A stretch of 64,000 nucleotides of DNA from Zonotrichia leucophrys gambelii (Eukaryota > Chordata > Aves > Passeriformes > Passerellidae), in the NCBI RefSeq assembly GCF_028769735.1, contig NC_088171.1, positions 125,572,533-125,636,532 on the forward strand, given 5' to 3'. Positions 1 through 13,450 of this stretch are shown here, in pieces. The first letter of the stretch is position 1. Every line of letters begins with the position of its first letter. The notes under the pieces are model-generated. The model made no database searches and was not told the DNA's origin. It saw only the letters and a list, made by a program, of their open reading frames with translations. The translations under genes were made by a program, and so were the position numbers.

Positions 1-2009
1 AAAGTCATTCCTTTGTGATCTCTGCTTAAAGTCTCACTTTGAGGAAAAATATATTTTTCTTTTTAAACTGTTTTAAGTGAAAAATATGATCTCTATCTTC
101 CTGTTTATATTAGTTTTCTATTCTGCAATATTCTAACAAAAATAGTAATTGACTTCCTTCTCACTATCTCTTTGTGTTAAGCAGCTTGTTTCTCTTTAGG
201 ATACTTAATTATACATTCAACTTAATTCTTTTTCTAATGAGATTAATAGTACTTACAATCTAATTTCAGAGTATTACTTTCGTATCAAGTTGAACTTCAG
301 AAAAGCATGTTCCTTTATACGTGTTTTAATATATCTGTTCCTCTAGAATTGAGCATGAAAAATTCACTAATTTCTTTTCAAAAACTCTACTAGATTTTCT
401 AAAAGCTAACAAAAACCTAGACTCACACTAAATTCTCAAAACTATTAAAATCTGGAATGTTTCATCACATCTAAGACTAGTTAAAATAATTCTTTTTCTT
501 TATATTTTCCCCAAAATCATAATTTGATGGATGTGCCTGAAAAAAAAATTTGAGTCCAAATAAAAATTCAGATGGAAAAGAAAACTCACCCATCTCAAAA
601 CTGCAGCAATTGGTTTAGAGGAGTCCTTGTGATGCACAGTTCTGAAGTCTCATAATTTGATTCCTTTCTGGCTCTGTGAAGATAGACAGAAGGAACAAAC
701 TTAATTTACAAACCAGACATTGTGCAGTGAGGCCACTCAAACATTTTTTTCTTTTTAAAAACCCAAAAAGCCAACCAACCAACCAAAAAAAATCAACCCC
801 CAAACCTAAGGAAAAGATAATTTGATATTGCTTTAATAATTTTATAAGGTTGTCTGTTCATGAAAATTTTGAACTAGTTGCTAGTTACATATCCATTTTT
901 TCATTGAATGTCTATATTGGTCATTGTAACCAGCAAACATAAATGCATGATGAAATATTTGATTTTCTTGACTTGGACTCCTATATTATTATGAACACTA
1001 AAAATGCTTAAATATGTTTACAATTAAGCAAATATGACCTATGTAGACATTACTGGTAAGCCAAGGAATATGGAATGGAGAGATGGATATTTGGGTAATC
1101 TAAAGCAGTGCAATCAGATTTCTTAAATGTAAGTCATATATCCCAATATTGCTGTAAAATATACCAGTTTTAGGCTATTTAATAAATAGGTCTCTCTGCA
1201 TGACAAAGCTAATATTGTACCCAAGGGAGAACAGTGCTCACTCTCAGTGTGAGTTGCAGGTGAAATGCCTAAAATGTAGAGGAAGAAATACTTTAGTAAA
1301 TAAATAAGTACTTTTGCTTTTTCTTTCTTCCTAATTCTGTAGGATAGATTGAATCTCATGTATGAAGCTGAATGTGTTAAATTATGGAGAAGCTGATAAA
1401 AACTTGATATAGTAAAAGAATGGAAGCTATTTGACTGTGCGAATCAGACAGTTATTTGAAAATTGCCGTACCAGCTATTGTGTGTTATGAATTAAAAAAA
1501 AAAACATGAAAGAGGAGAGGATTTATAAAATTAAAAAAAAATAAATAATAATAATAATAATAAAAAAAATATGTCATCGTTGTTTTTTCTGGTGAGAAAG
1601 TTTGAGTGGACTGGGCATTGTTAGTATACAGAATATGTGACTAGAGTGGGGGGAAGTTAATAGCTTAGAGCAGTGAGATATATGTTATGCAGGCCTGACA
1701 CTAATTCTGCCAGAATTTTCTAGTAGGAGCAGAATACAGCAGATAAGGTTGCTGTCTTTCATATTTCTGAGTAAAGGATTTGAGAGTAAAGCACTGTCTG
1801 CCTTCTATATTTTTTCTTTCTATTTAGACAGTAGTTTCCTAACAGAATCAACTGTTTTTTAGAAAGGCTTTGATCAGGAGATGATTAGCAGTAGTGTTAG
1901 TATAACTAATTAGTATAACTAATTATAGTACTAATAAAGATGAACAATTGAATACTGCTTAAGCAGCAGATGAATAACATTTATGTTCTTCTATGGGCAA
2001 AGAGTTTCA
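1..2009. other. Unique AT-rich non-coding DNA
   Basis: No gene is seen. The stretch is AT-rich with stops in all frames. It holds a short AAT run inside an A-rich tract (about 1541-1562) and a 13-bp unit present twice in tandem at 1898-1923. No LINE or LTR signature was recognised. Confidence 0.7.
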
Positions 2010-2777
2010 AGACAGCAAAAAATAAAAAGGACTGAACAAGACTTTATTGTTTGGTAAACAGTTTCATGGTATTGAAATTGCTGAAGGAGCCTGGCTGAAG
2101 GAAGAGCAAAGGTGATCCAAATTGGGTTGTTTTCTGCCTGCAGTGCCAAGGCTTCCCTGACTCCTGAACCAGGTATCTGGGAGCTCGGAATCTCATGAGA
2201 TTCCCTACCAACCCTAGCCCCCACAAGACACCACCAAATTTGATAATAAAATTTGATAATTAATGACACCTCCTCAGCTACCTCTTATGTGACTGTCCCA
2301 TGAATGTGGCCTTCCTGGGGTGAGAGGGTTGCAACTGATCCAGTTTGTTTAACAGAGGAGGGGTGTTCACTCCCTCTGACCAGAGGTTACGCCATACAAA
2401 AAATCTCCCTCTCCTTCCCCCCTTACTTGGGAGGAAGAGCATGCAAACCTGGTCTCAGCAGATGAGCCTGCTCATCAGCCTCCTCCACCCCAAACACAGC
2501 CAGAGCTGATTTTCAGGACAGCTGCTGAGTTTGGCTTTTTTTTGCAGCGAAATTCTCCTCCCTTAGACTTACTTACTTCCTAGACCTGAGATATTTGGAC
2601 AATTGTGTCATGTCAAGCCACTGAGTTCCCTTAGGTGGCCTATCCCACAGTCCAAAGTTCCAGTCAGGAGACATATTCAGAGAGGGACAAGCTTCAGTGG
2701 TTGCAGCTCCTTTGTACAAATTTGCCATAATGGGCAAAAAGTCCTTCGTACCAATGTTTGAGCCATTAGCCATAACA
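2010..2777 (-). mobile_element. Candidate solitary LTR, minus strand
   Basis: This segment is richer in GC than its flanks and reads like an LTR on the minus strand. The minus strand would begin TGTTATGG at 2777. It carries an AATAAA signal (complement of the TTTATT near 2042) close to the other end. TTTCA occurs at 2005-2009 and again at 2778-2782, directly outside the proposed ends, which fits a 5-bp target duplication. The weak point is the 3' terminus, which does not end in the canonical CA. The short reading frames inside it are not coding. It lies directly beside a worn CR1 copy. I do not recognise the family. Confidence 0.45.
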
Positions 2778-2785
2778 TTTCAGTC

Positions 2786-3010
2786 TCTCACAACCCAGAG
2801 TTGGAAGGATGCCATAAAAATCATTCAGTCCTTGTCTAAGACTCCATATAGAACAACCTAAAAGTTAAACCATATATCTTAGATTGTTGCCAAAACATTC
2901 TTAGACACTGACAGGATTGAGGCCATGATGTCTATGAGAAGCCTGTCCCAGTTCTTACCCACTCTCTCAGTGAAAAACTTTCAAATCCTTAATGCTGCCC
3001 ATCCTATATT
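2786..3010 (-). mobile_element. CR1 LINE 3' fragment, degenerate
   Basis: The segment matches the general layout of an inverted CR1 3' end: a stretch like 'gttggaaggatgcc', then a 'gagaagcctgtcccagttc' block, then 'ctctcagtgaaaaac'. These correspond to the end of CR1 ORF2 and its short 3' UTR. It is heavily diverged, with many substitutions and small gaps, so it is one of the older copies in the window. It is 5'-truncated, as is usual for CR1. Confidence 0.7.
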
Positions 3011-3015
3011 TCTAA

Positions 3016-6000
3016 ACACAGACTTGAATTTCAAATGCTTCAAATTCAGGCATACAGCAATAAAGTGATTTATTTCAATCTCTCTGTTCAGATTATATAA
3101 AACAAACAGATCCAGTTTGAGTACCATTTTATGCAAGGTGAGAGTTTTAAAAAGAGAAACACCACTATACAGGAAATTCTATAAACTAACCCAGACTGGC
3201 CCTCCTTTTTGACTTTATGTCTATGATATTCTGGGTAAATACTAGTGTTATACTTTTTTAATTGAGATATTTTCAAAACACTAGAAATTATTTAGACTCT
3301 CATTTTTTTGTTAGCTCAACTAAATTTCTATATATCTGATCAGAGTCACATTGCAAATCACCAGCCTGCAAAAAAAAAAGCTAATTTACTTTGATCCCTC
3401 CATAGAACCAAATGCTGAAATATCACAAAATTGTGTGACAGAAATTTCTACCGTAGCTCTCACGGTTATCACTGAATAATCAATATTTCAGTGCTCAAGT
3501 TTTGTTCCCTACTTTGTTGTCCAGGTTATATATCCCTTTTCATAAGATGATGTTTCCTAAAGAATGAGGTTACTGTGAGTTATATCTTAGTGAGTTTGTA
3601 TTTTTGTAATATATTCTCATTAATATCAGTTGAATATATTACATTAAAATTTGGAAAATGTTTTTATATGGATCTCTCATCATTTGGGACTCATACTCTG
3701 AAAATCATTCTTCAGGCTTGAAACCTTTATGCATTTATGCCACCGTGGAACTACAATAGCATCAAGATATCATCAGTGCTTATTACAATCTAATTCAGAA
3801 ATATGTTACTGGTCAGAACTCAAAGCATGTAGAAAAAAATTCTCAGAAATATCAGAAATCTGGGATTTACAAGGAGAAAAGGGTAGCATCTGAGAAATCC
3901 TTAGAGATGTCAAAGCAGAAAGCAAGTTACTCTGAATAAAATAAATTCTTTAGTACTCATTTTGTATCTTCTTAAAAATTCCAGTGCTGTTTTAAATATC
4001 TTCTTAAACAAATATATATCCTAACATCTAAGTAATAACCCACAATACACCTGGGATGGAGTTTAATAAGCTGTCAACTGTCAACTATTCTGACAATACA
4101 AGCAATGATTGAACTTTCCTTTTGTTAATATAAGGCTCTGAAATCATTGCTACCAGTCTGCACTTGTGATAAGAAATGCCAGCTTTGCACAACTGTTGTC
4201 AGTTTCCCCAGGAGATGTATCTCATTAGTTCCAGGGTTTTGGTGCCTACTGACCTGTTGCTGGAATGGTGTCATTGGAGTCCAAACGAAGTTCAGCAGAA
4301 AGGACAGTAATACAACTGTGGTCTTATTATAAAACCACATTCAACTTTAAATCCAGAATAATTAGGTTTGTTTTAAGATTGTCTATTCTTAGTGAATTTG
4401 TGCCTAAGGGCCTTCAAGTAACTATCAAGGTTGATTAGCTACAAATGAGAGAATACTTCATAAATCAAACATTAAATTCTTTTTTATAATTGCTTTGAGA
4501 TTTTGAACCAGTTATACAGTTTATTATCAGGGAATTCACAGAAAATAATTTCTGGCTCATCTCTGTGAAAATTGAATTTCTGAAATAGTACTGCTAAGAA
4601 TAAAAATACTACATTCAAATAACAACTCGTACCAATGCTCCTCAAAGCAATTTAGTTTGTTAAATATTTTAACTGAGAAACAATTTGCCATGTAGTACTG
4701 TCTGTTTTACTCTTAATATGATGAGCCTTACTGCCAAAATGCTAATTAGGTTCAGCCCATCAGCCACATTTGAGATTAGTTGTATTCCATGTGGCAACCT
4801 AACCAAGATTAGGACGATTACTGCAGGACTTAAGCATAACACTCTGTCCCTTCAAGCAAGAGCTTACTCAAGAAAGTAAGAAGGAACGTGTGCTTAAAAT
4901 TTGCTGATGAGCTAGGCTGCTTCTCACAAGTTTTCCATTACTAATGGAATTACCCAAAGCACAAGTCTGAATTTCTCTGATCTTTCAGTCACAGCAGACT
5001 CACCCATGTATGAACTGGTAACACTAAAATGGCTAAGAAATATGACCTACATTTTATTGGCCCTGCAAAGAGAAAACCAAAAGATGACAGTGCATTCTCC
5101 TGACATACAAGTGAGTGTTTTCTTCATTATTGTCAGAACTTCCTCAGTCTGGACTCTGCTGCCCTAGAGAAATACTGACAGCCTTAGGGCTTCACCTAAG
5201 ATTCTACTTGACAACATCAGAGGATGGCACTGTAAATAATATTCAGAAATATATGTTTTAATTTGATGTTGCCAAACCAGCTCTCTATTCCTGTCCCGCT
5301 CCAATCTTCATCATCCCTCATAAATCATCTTTGCAGCCAAGCTCAGTTCTCAAGGAGACATTGACTGAATAATTCCTTCCAACACAAACATCAAAATAAA
5401 CTGTCCTTTCACAAAGTTCAACACATATAGGACAAAAAAGTCAGAAACTGGGGTGAAAACATTGGATTTGAGCTCACCAATACAGTGTAAGAAAGCTGTC
5501 ACATCCTGCAAATCATAAAGGTGAAACCCCAATTACTTAAACTCTACCATTGAAGGAAAATACCATTTCAAATTCCTCTGCCCAAATCTCAGAACACAGC
5601 TGATTGCAATGCTTTTGTTTATTGATTATTCAGCATACTTTTTGGCTAATATGTTTTACATCCATGGGACACATCTGCTGGGCGTACGTGATCCTTTTTT
5701 GTAAGGGAATTAGAGCCAACAGATTATATGGGAGCAGTGCAAGTTGGACATCTTTCCCTCAGTTATGACAGGCTTGAAAGACAAAAATACCTGTGTGTCT
5801 TTCTCAGTTATTGAAGAAACAGTTGGGAAAACTTGATTATGAAGAAAGAACACAAAAACCAGGAGATACTAAGGCAAGTGTCCTGTATGTTTGCATTTCC
5901 AGTGCTTGAGGAAATGAAGGACACAGCCACTGAATAGGTATCATTTGCAATGGTAATCGTGTGTCCCAACTCATGAAGTCCTTCTTAGAGCTTTTAAAGA

Positions 6001-7908
6001 GACCTCTGACCCACAATTTTCATTCTGCTTCTCTGGGGTATTTGCTATTCTTTTCCAAGGTGATATTGCATATAGGTAAGAAATTATCCATTATTGTTAT
6101 ATAATTGTTATTACTGTAAGAATCTATACAGAGGACAAAGAGCCAGAAAAAGCAATGTACCTGCAAAGTGACCTTGTGCTACCACATATTAAGAATTTAT
6201 TACACTGCTCCTTTTTGCTAACATAGATTTCATCTCTTGCTTTTTATCAGTCTGTTTAACATTACTTTTGTGTGTCACCTGTTAGAAGAACCATAATGAG
6301 GTAGGGTAAATGAAAATAAGGACAAATATGCTGATTAATATACTTTATGATACATTGAATCAACATAATTTCATTTTGTTAGTGACAGTTTTATCAGATT
6401 GGCTTTTATAATCTAAAATGTTTAAATTCACACATCTGCTTGAAAAACTAGGAGATTTTTCATCAAATTTTGTAGAAAGACTTCTGTATTTTTTATTCAG
6501 TTTGAAGAGAAAACTGACATTGTTTAAAAGAACTGGCAGGACTGCTTCTCATTGATCTGAGAACTATTTCTCAGATTTTTGAATTTTATTATTATTTTTG
6601 AGCTGAATTCAAATTTTTTGTGGATAAACACCAAAAAGAGCTCAAAAAAAGTCAATTGTAATACTTGATCACATGTTTTAGCCCATGGGTTTCTTTCAAA
6701 TTATGCTGTTTCAGCAGGTTCCTTGTGACTTTGTCCAAATACTATCAGCAAGTGGGTGAAAGTGCTCAGGATAGCTTATGGCCACATCCATCATCTTTAC
6801 CAGCCACATATTACTGACAAAAGAATGTCACAGAAACTTATTTAAAAGCTGGGGAAAAAACTGGATCTAAACAACAGTCCTACAAAGCAGAGAGTACACT
6901 CTATAGAACATGCTTACCCCTGCATCTCCAGAGACTTGCATCTAACATTGCTTGTAGCTGTATTATTTGTTTCTTGCCTAAAAATGGAGTCATTGTTATG
7001 CTGATATGTTCTAAAAAAAATTAAAATTATAAAAATTAAATTACCCTATAAATAGCAAAAATGTGTGGCTATTCATTTTACCCCCCTTTATCTTGATTAG
7101 TGGGTGAACAGTCATTTTGACTGCTCCATATTATAAACCTCTGAGAACTACAGTAAGAGCTATACAGACGAATATAGAGCCTAAGGAGATTCTGGATAGG
7201 CTGCAGAGACAGGGTTTTGTTTTGGTGTAGGATTAAAGCTTGGGACAGATATGCATAATTCATTATTAGGTCCTGCCAGATACATAATCTATACAGGTGG
7301 GTGTAGAGTTTTCAGCTGTTTATTGATATCTGAGTCTCTGCTTTGACTCCAGCCAGGGCAGTGATAAGACTTGAGAAGGGTTACTTAAATCTCATTTATT
7401 CCAGGTGGACCTGAAAATACTGAAATCTAAGGTTTTGGGTGCAGTTTCTTCTAGATATTTTGAGAGATCTCACATTCCAATAAAGACTAATGGCGAATTC
7501 CAAAACTTTGACATCATTTACAAAATAAATTCTCTAGTTCCAGGCAGCCTTTGTGTTAGGATATTTCAGAAAACAAGCAAAACCACACCATTGGCAAAAC
7601 CATCCTTAAGCAGTTTAATAAAATCTCTCTGAGAATTTCAGCTAAAATATGATTGCACTATGAGGAAAATGAGCAGCATTTCTGTTTGTTCGCATTTATA
7701 AAGAGGGTGTGGTATCAGCAGATAGAACAGCTCAGACAGTCAAAACTTGAGGCTTTGAAGTCAAATTCATACAGTGCGGTACATCAAAATCCTGCCTTGA
7801 TGATAAGTTCACTTTATAAACAAGTACAATAAATGCAATTGCCTCCACTTTCTACTTTTGGGAAGGAAGAACTATTGTATTTCAAAGTAATGAAAAGAAG
7901 ATATCAAA
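3016..7908. other. Unique AT-rich non-coding DNA
   Basis: About 4.9 kb without a recognisable gene or mobile element. Reading frames are short, lie on both strands and have no domain-like sequence. Only short homopolymer runs were noticed. Confidence 0.65.
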
Positions 7909-8195
7909 AATCATAAAATCATAGCATGGCTTGTATTAGAAAGGATCTTAAAGATATCCTTTCCAGCCCCCATGACACTTTCCACTAGACCAGGTTGCTC
8001 AAAGACACATCCTGGGCTAGAACAATGGCATGGGGCATCCACATCTTCTCTGGGCACCTGTTCCAGTGCCTCACCACCCTTGCAGTGAAGAATTTCTTCC
8101 TCAGGATATCTAATGTAAACCTATCCTCTTTCTGTTACCACTTGCCCCATCAATGCAGGCCCTGGTAAAAAGTTCTATTCACCCTAGACCCTGTT
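7909..8195 (-). mobile_element. CR1 LINE 3' end, minus strand
   Basis: This starts with the inverted CR1 tail ('aatcataaaatcatagcatg') and continues through the familiar blocks 'cactagaccaggttgctcaa', 'ggcatccacatcttctctgg', 'cctgttccagtgcctcacca' and 'gtgaagaatttcttcct'. These encode the C-terminus of CR1 ORF2 on the minus strand. It is 5'-truncated near 8195, where similarity fades. It is moderately diverged and younger in appearance than the copy at 2786-3010. Confidence 0.93.
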
Positions 8196-8387
8196 GTCTA
8201 CCCAGGTAACTTGGTTGAGGGAACTGATGCTGACAATTGTACTACACTTATGTTTGAAAATGCATGCGTGAAATACAACTTTCCTTAGTAAACTAGTAAT
8301 AATATTACCTTTAAAAGTGACTTGGGAAATTGGCATGTATGGAAAAATCTATAATTTTGCAGTTTTGTTACACATTCAGACACAAAT

Positions 8388-8400
8388 ATATATATACACC

Positions 8401-8437
<37 letters not shown>

Positions 8438-8454
8438 TTATATATATATATATG
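8388..8454. repeat. Compound microsatellite (TA)n(CA)n(TA)n
   Basis: A short TA run is followed by about 16 uninterrupted CA units (8402-8434) and then by a second TA run up to about 8453. The threonine/histidine-rich reading frame over it is a by-product of the repeat. Its purity and length make it likely to vary in length between individuals. Confidence 0.95.
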
Positions 8455-11400
8455 CTTTTCAGGATTCTCAGAGGAGTTATGGTGAAGCTACAATTTAGGT
8501 GTAGCTATGACATAGGTTTGGTAAATTATGCTGCCCTGTGAGGCTGAATAAATCATTGGGAACATAATGCAGATGAGACTCACTGGGCTATCAAGCCTAA
8601 TCTTTTTCTGTCTTAGGCAGCCATACCACAGAGGCACATCTAAATATATTAAACTTCACTTTATTATAATTTAGATTTCTTACCTTCCTAATGAAAGTCC
8701 ACTTCAGAACCATTCTCCTCTGATGGTCAAACCTCTCCTAATATCTAGCTTAACCTTCACGATGGACAGTTGAATTAAAGTGTACATACTTAAATTAAAC
8801 TAAAAAAAAAAGATCGAACTTTGCAGATAGCAATGCAATTTCCTCAGGAAGCAGCTGGCTCCTGGGCTGGAAAATACTCTCCCCACAGAGATATGGAGTT
8901 CACTGTGAGTTAATATACCTGACATGGAGAAGGGCAAATTAGTTTCATATTGCTGTGCTTATAGTGCTTTATGTCTTCAAAATGTCTGGGGTATCTCTAC
9001 CCTGTCCTGAAGATATTTAAGCCTATTATCAAGGCTTGGAATACTTTTCATAAAGCTGCTGGTGTTAAGTATATCTTTTTCACAGACAGCCATATTGTCT
9101 GTCTAAATACCATTTGCTCTATCAAAAAAAAATCCCCAAAGTAACTCTACTCAAAAAGAGATATAATGAAATAAATGTGGTAAAAGAGCTGCAAAAATAG
9201 AACCAAAAATATTTGAAAAGTATCTCTGAATCAGTTCAGGTAATATATGCCTTCTAGAACTTGAAAAATGGAATTTAAAAAGGTATTTATGTAACTGAAA
9301 CAAAGCAAGGCAATATAGCAAGTTTTGTTTATATTTTGATGGTGCAAACCCACCAGCAGAAAAAGGAAAATGGATAAAATCCAAGGAAATCATTGCATAT
9401 GTTACCTTATTTCTTGCAGTTTTGAATTTGTACTGCATTGATGGACCAGTTAATTAACTCTGTAAAATCGATCTGGATTCAAAATTGTATGTATTTGGTT
9501 GTTAAAGATTAAATTGTAAATAATTCATAAAACATGAAAATTAATCAAATAATTCTGACTTTAAAGGCTCTCTTGAGGGAAAACAAATTCTTCACATGGC
9601 TGCGTTCTGCTATGCCTCTGACTTTTTATTTATAACCTGGTCCTAGAATTCTACGTACAATGTAAGACAAACTAAGTCTGTTAAAGAAGAAATGTTCCCT
9701 TGACTAGGCAGACTATAAACCTCTGTTGACTTATGTATAAATATTAAATCTTTTTATGAGGAAAAAACTACTTTTACTATTTTTCCCCAGTTTTGAACAG
9801 CAATAAATTCTAAATTGCATTGATTGATAACTGTTAGATCATTAGGACACTGGAGCTGTATTAACTGGGAATATTTCTTTAGTTTCCTGTACAGACTTAT
9901 GTTCTAATCTTGACACCCTACCTTTGTAGTATCTCTTTTGGAAATAAATTCACAGAAGCTCTGAATATGTATCATAGACTTCACATACACTTAGAAGCAA
10001 ATTTTTATATGAGTAATGAAGAGAAAGGATAGATTTCTAGGTTCTGTAGTCAGCTTTATCTGTAGCCTTACTCCCTTCTTTGCAGTCTTCTCAGATCTCT
10101 CTAATGAATACACAATAAAGCCAGGTCACTGAAAAGTCATCTGCCAGATCACCTACTGATTTGAATGGAAGAAAATGGTGTGGATCATAAAGTGGCACTA
10201 TAAAGCATGAATCACAGAGATATGATAACAGAGACTGCATTCCAAGCTCTGCTCTAAGTTATTTAAATCAGTGCAGCTCAAGTCTCAGTATTGTCTCATT
10301 TCAAAAATCTGTTCTGCCACACTATCAGAACTAAAATTTTGTTTTAAGGTCATTTTCAGTCAGATTTATTCACATGGAATTTCTGAGATATAACTTTCAT
10401 ACCTAACACTGTCTTATGGAGAAAGAAATTAAGTAAATGTTTAGATGTATAAACTTAATGTTCCTCAATATATTTAAACACATTTACATATCAGAGTAGC
10501 ATAGATGAGACTAAAACCAGACAGATGAATGTAACACATATCATTAATAAAGTGCAACTTTCACATTGAATGTGAAGCTTGTCCTCTTGTTTTTATTTAT
10601 TAATTTATCTAAATTTTAAAAAGTCTATTTAGTTAGGAACCTATTTTCAATATTCTAAACAAGTCCCCAGTCGAAAGGGAAAACATTTTGAAAGGTTTTA
10701 AAATAGCAAGCAGATATGTCTTCATTTAAATTATTTCAATTTAAAACTCTAAACTACTTTACTTTTTATTCCTATGTTAATGCAAATTATCATAAAGTGC
10801 TTCTCCCAATACTCATCATAATCACAGATCACTCTATTTCTATAAATTCTATTTCGAGGTCCTCTGTAGTTTCCATGGTATTAACATTTTCTGTATTTTA
10901 ATTTTTAAACTACAATTAAGTTTACTTCAGTTTCTGTCATCATCTATTTCAACAGTATATTAATTTTCCTATCATGTTACATAGAAGCAAGAATTTTCTT
11001 GTATTTTTCTCTTTTGTTTCAAAGATATAGGGACTTGTCTTCAGGCCTCAGAGAATGCTATATTTTTTTTTGTATCTTCTATGATACCTTAATAAATATC
11101 CATTCTTGATTTATTATCTGGAAAAAATTATTGCCCAACTTTTGTTTTCATTTTGAGAGGAAAAAAAATCAGTTTATGTTGGCTCTTATGTGAAAACCAG
11201 ATAAAGGAAATGCATTTCTTACAAGGCATCATTTATTAGTGTAGCTGGCTTTGGGATTTTCTTGCAATTCTGTTAATTAATTTATATTATGTTCAAACAA
11301 GCTACTCAGTATTATTACTCAGAAATTATTGAACACTTATGACCAGCAGAGATTTCAGCAGCACACAGATGCTTTCTGACATTTCCTTTTCAGAGTTTTA

Positions 11401-13029
11401 AAAGTCATTTAGCTGCTCAGGACAATCTCCTGTTTCTTTACAGTTCATTGTAGCTGTGACCAGGGAGATTTCTTCTCACTTACCTGTTGGCACAAATTTG
11501 AAGGCAGTGACAGGAGCAGTGAGACCAGTCCCACTACGCTGGCAACCTTTGGTCATGGAGCTGTCCATGCTCAACAAGCCTGAGCTTTCTCCAGAACTAT
11601 GCCCTGCCTGGACAAATGTGGAAGGAGAACACAAGGGAAAAGAGGGAACAGAGACCTTATGGCACAACTGGAAATAAAAGAGCTTGTCTTGTCTAGACAG
11701 GGAATACAAAAAGGCTAAGATTGCATATGGTTACTGTCATCTCACACAGAGCAGGAGGGACACACTGAAGGGCTATTGCAAATAAAAGCCAACATCAGGT
11801 ACAAACTGGCCACAAATTATTTCAGAAGTTAAAGTTATAATATCATTCCTAAACCTTAGACTTTCACTGTCAAATTTCATTATCTATAAAATTTTCAGTG
11901 CAATAACACCAGGACAAACCTGAAGTTTTTCTTTAGATTGAAGATGATTTTCAGATGGAATTTGTATGTTGTGGTGCTTGAGACAGAAAAGCACTGAACT
12001 GGCACTACATGTCTCCTCTGCTTCTATATTCCCAAATGATCTCAACTGACCTCTCCAAATGGTATAGGATTAATTGAATTTTTTCTGTCATTTCACAGAG
12101 TCTTTTAAACGGTAGGTGGTGTGATTTGATAGATTGGCCCTCAATGTGGCTGGCACCAGGAAGATCTGAGTGCCATGAAAAAGTTTGCAATGATCACAGA
12201 CCTTCAGAGATCACAGACCTGAAAAAGTCTTCAAGTAACAGGAAAAGAGATTGTTGCCTTATTTGGTTTTGTGAACTCTTCTATGTACTAGAGGTCTGAC
12301 ATAATTTTGTTTTTCCTTGATTCTTGAGATTAAACAGTGCATTAAGCTTTCTTACATAATTTTTCCCTGAGGTTCATTTGACTCATTCAGTTTGCTCAAC
12401 TCACATTTGAAGTACAACTACCAATTGAAAACACAATTTTTCATTTGGAGTCTTAGGAGCACCTTGAAAAAGGACTCTCATTTTTTTTACACCAGTGAAA
12501 TTTTAATGCTGTACGAGAATGAGGAGTTCACTTTTCATTTTCCTTTGACATCTACTTTATAACTCATTTACTTGTCCAGTAAACATCTCGAGGAAGGATA
12601 TCTTAAATGTTTACATAATGCCTAGCAGAAACTGCTCCAATACCCAGTTGTATGTTCTAAGAAATCTGAAATACATGTAAAGACCTTGTAAATGGCTGTT
12701 ATTTCTATTACTGCTAATGGACAGCATGCTTCAAAGTTATTTAGACATTTAAAAACTACTTTTCTCAAAATTAACTAGAAATTCCAAGGTCTTAGCTCTC
12801 CAGTAAGACCTGCCATAATTTTAAAAATGGGCACAGAGTATACAGTGAGAAATTATTCCAGCACACTGGATAAAGACCTCTGCATGCCTGATGTCATGTT
12901 CATTGAGCTAATTTAGGTTTCACAAATTACCATAACATTGTGTATCAATTTACTTTGTCTCATCTTAGAGCTGCTGTTTTCCATGAAAGAAGGGGATAGG
13001 CAGAGTAAAAGCTCTTAAACATCATGACA
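8455..13029. other. Unique non-coding DNA with one GC-richer patch
   Basis: No gene is seen. A patch at about 11450-11800 is less AT-rich than its surroundings and ends with two AATAAA signals (near 11671 and 11785). It has short open frames on both strands but no recognisable domain, splice pattern or terminal repeat, so it is left unclassified. A 12-bp unit is repeated directly at 12192-12203 and 12209-12220. Confidence 0.6.
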
Positions 13030-13450
13030 AACCAGGAACAGAATCCATTACGTTGGAAAAGACCTCCAACATCATCAAGTCCAGCCTTTGGCTGAACACT
13101 GCAATGCCAACTAGACTAGAGCACAAATTGCCATGTCCTGCTTTTTCTTGAACACTTCCAAGGATGGTGTGTTCCACCACCTCCCTAGGCAGCCTGTTCC
13201 AACTACCATTTCAGTGAAGAAATTCTGCTTGAACCTCCCCTGGTGCAACTTTAAGACTTTATCCTCTTAGCCCATCCTTATCACTGGTTGCCTGGGAGAA
13301 GAAACCAAGCCTTTCCTTGTTACAGCCTTCTTTCAGGTAGCTGTAGAAAGCAATAAGGTCCCCCCTGAACCTCCTTTTCTCCAGGCTAAACAGCCCCAGT
13401 TTCCTCAGCCACTCCTCATATGTCTTACTCTCTCTATAAGCCTGTGAATT
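13030..13450 (-). mobile_element. CR1 LINE 3' end, minus strand
   Basis: The minus strand carries the C-terminal part of CR1 ORF2. The frame from 13453 down contains '[17 protein letters not shown]', a hallmark of the CR1 polyprotein end, followed by the 3' UTR. In the plus direction the blocks 'ttggaaaagacctcca', 'ctccctaggcagcctgttcc' and 'ccccctgaacctccttttct' are clear. The element is 5'-truncated near 13450 and no longer has an intact frame. Confidence 0.93.

Noticed and set aside
11450..11800. Possible LTR or exon in a GC-richer patch with AATAAA signals
   Set aside because: No paired termini, flanking duplication or known protein motif was found.
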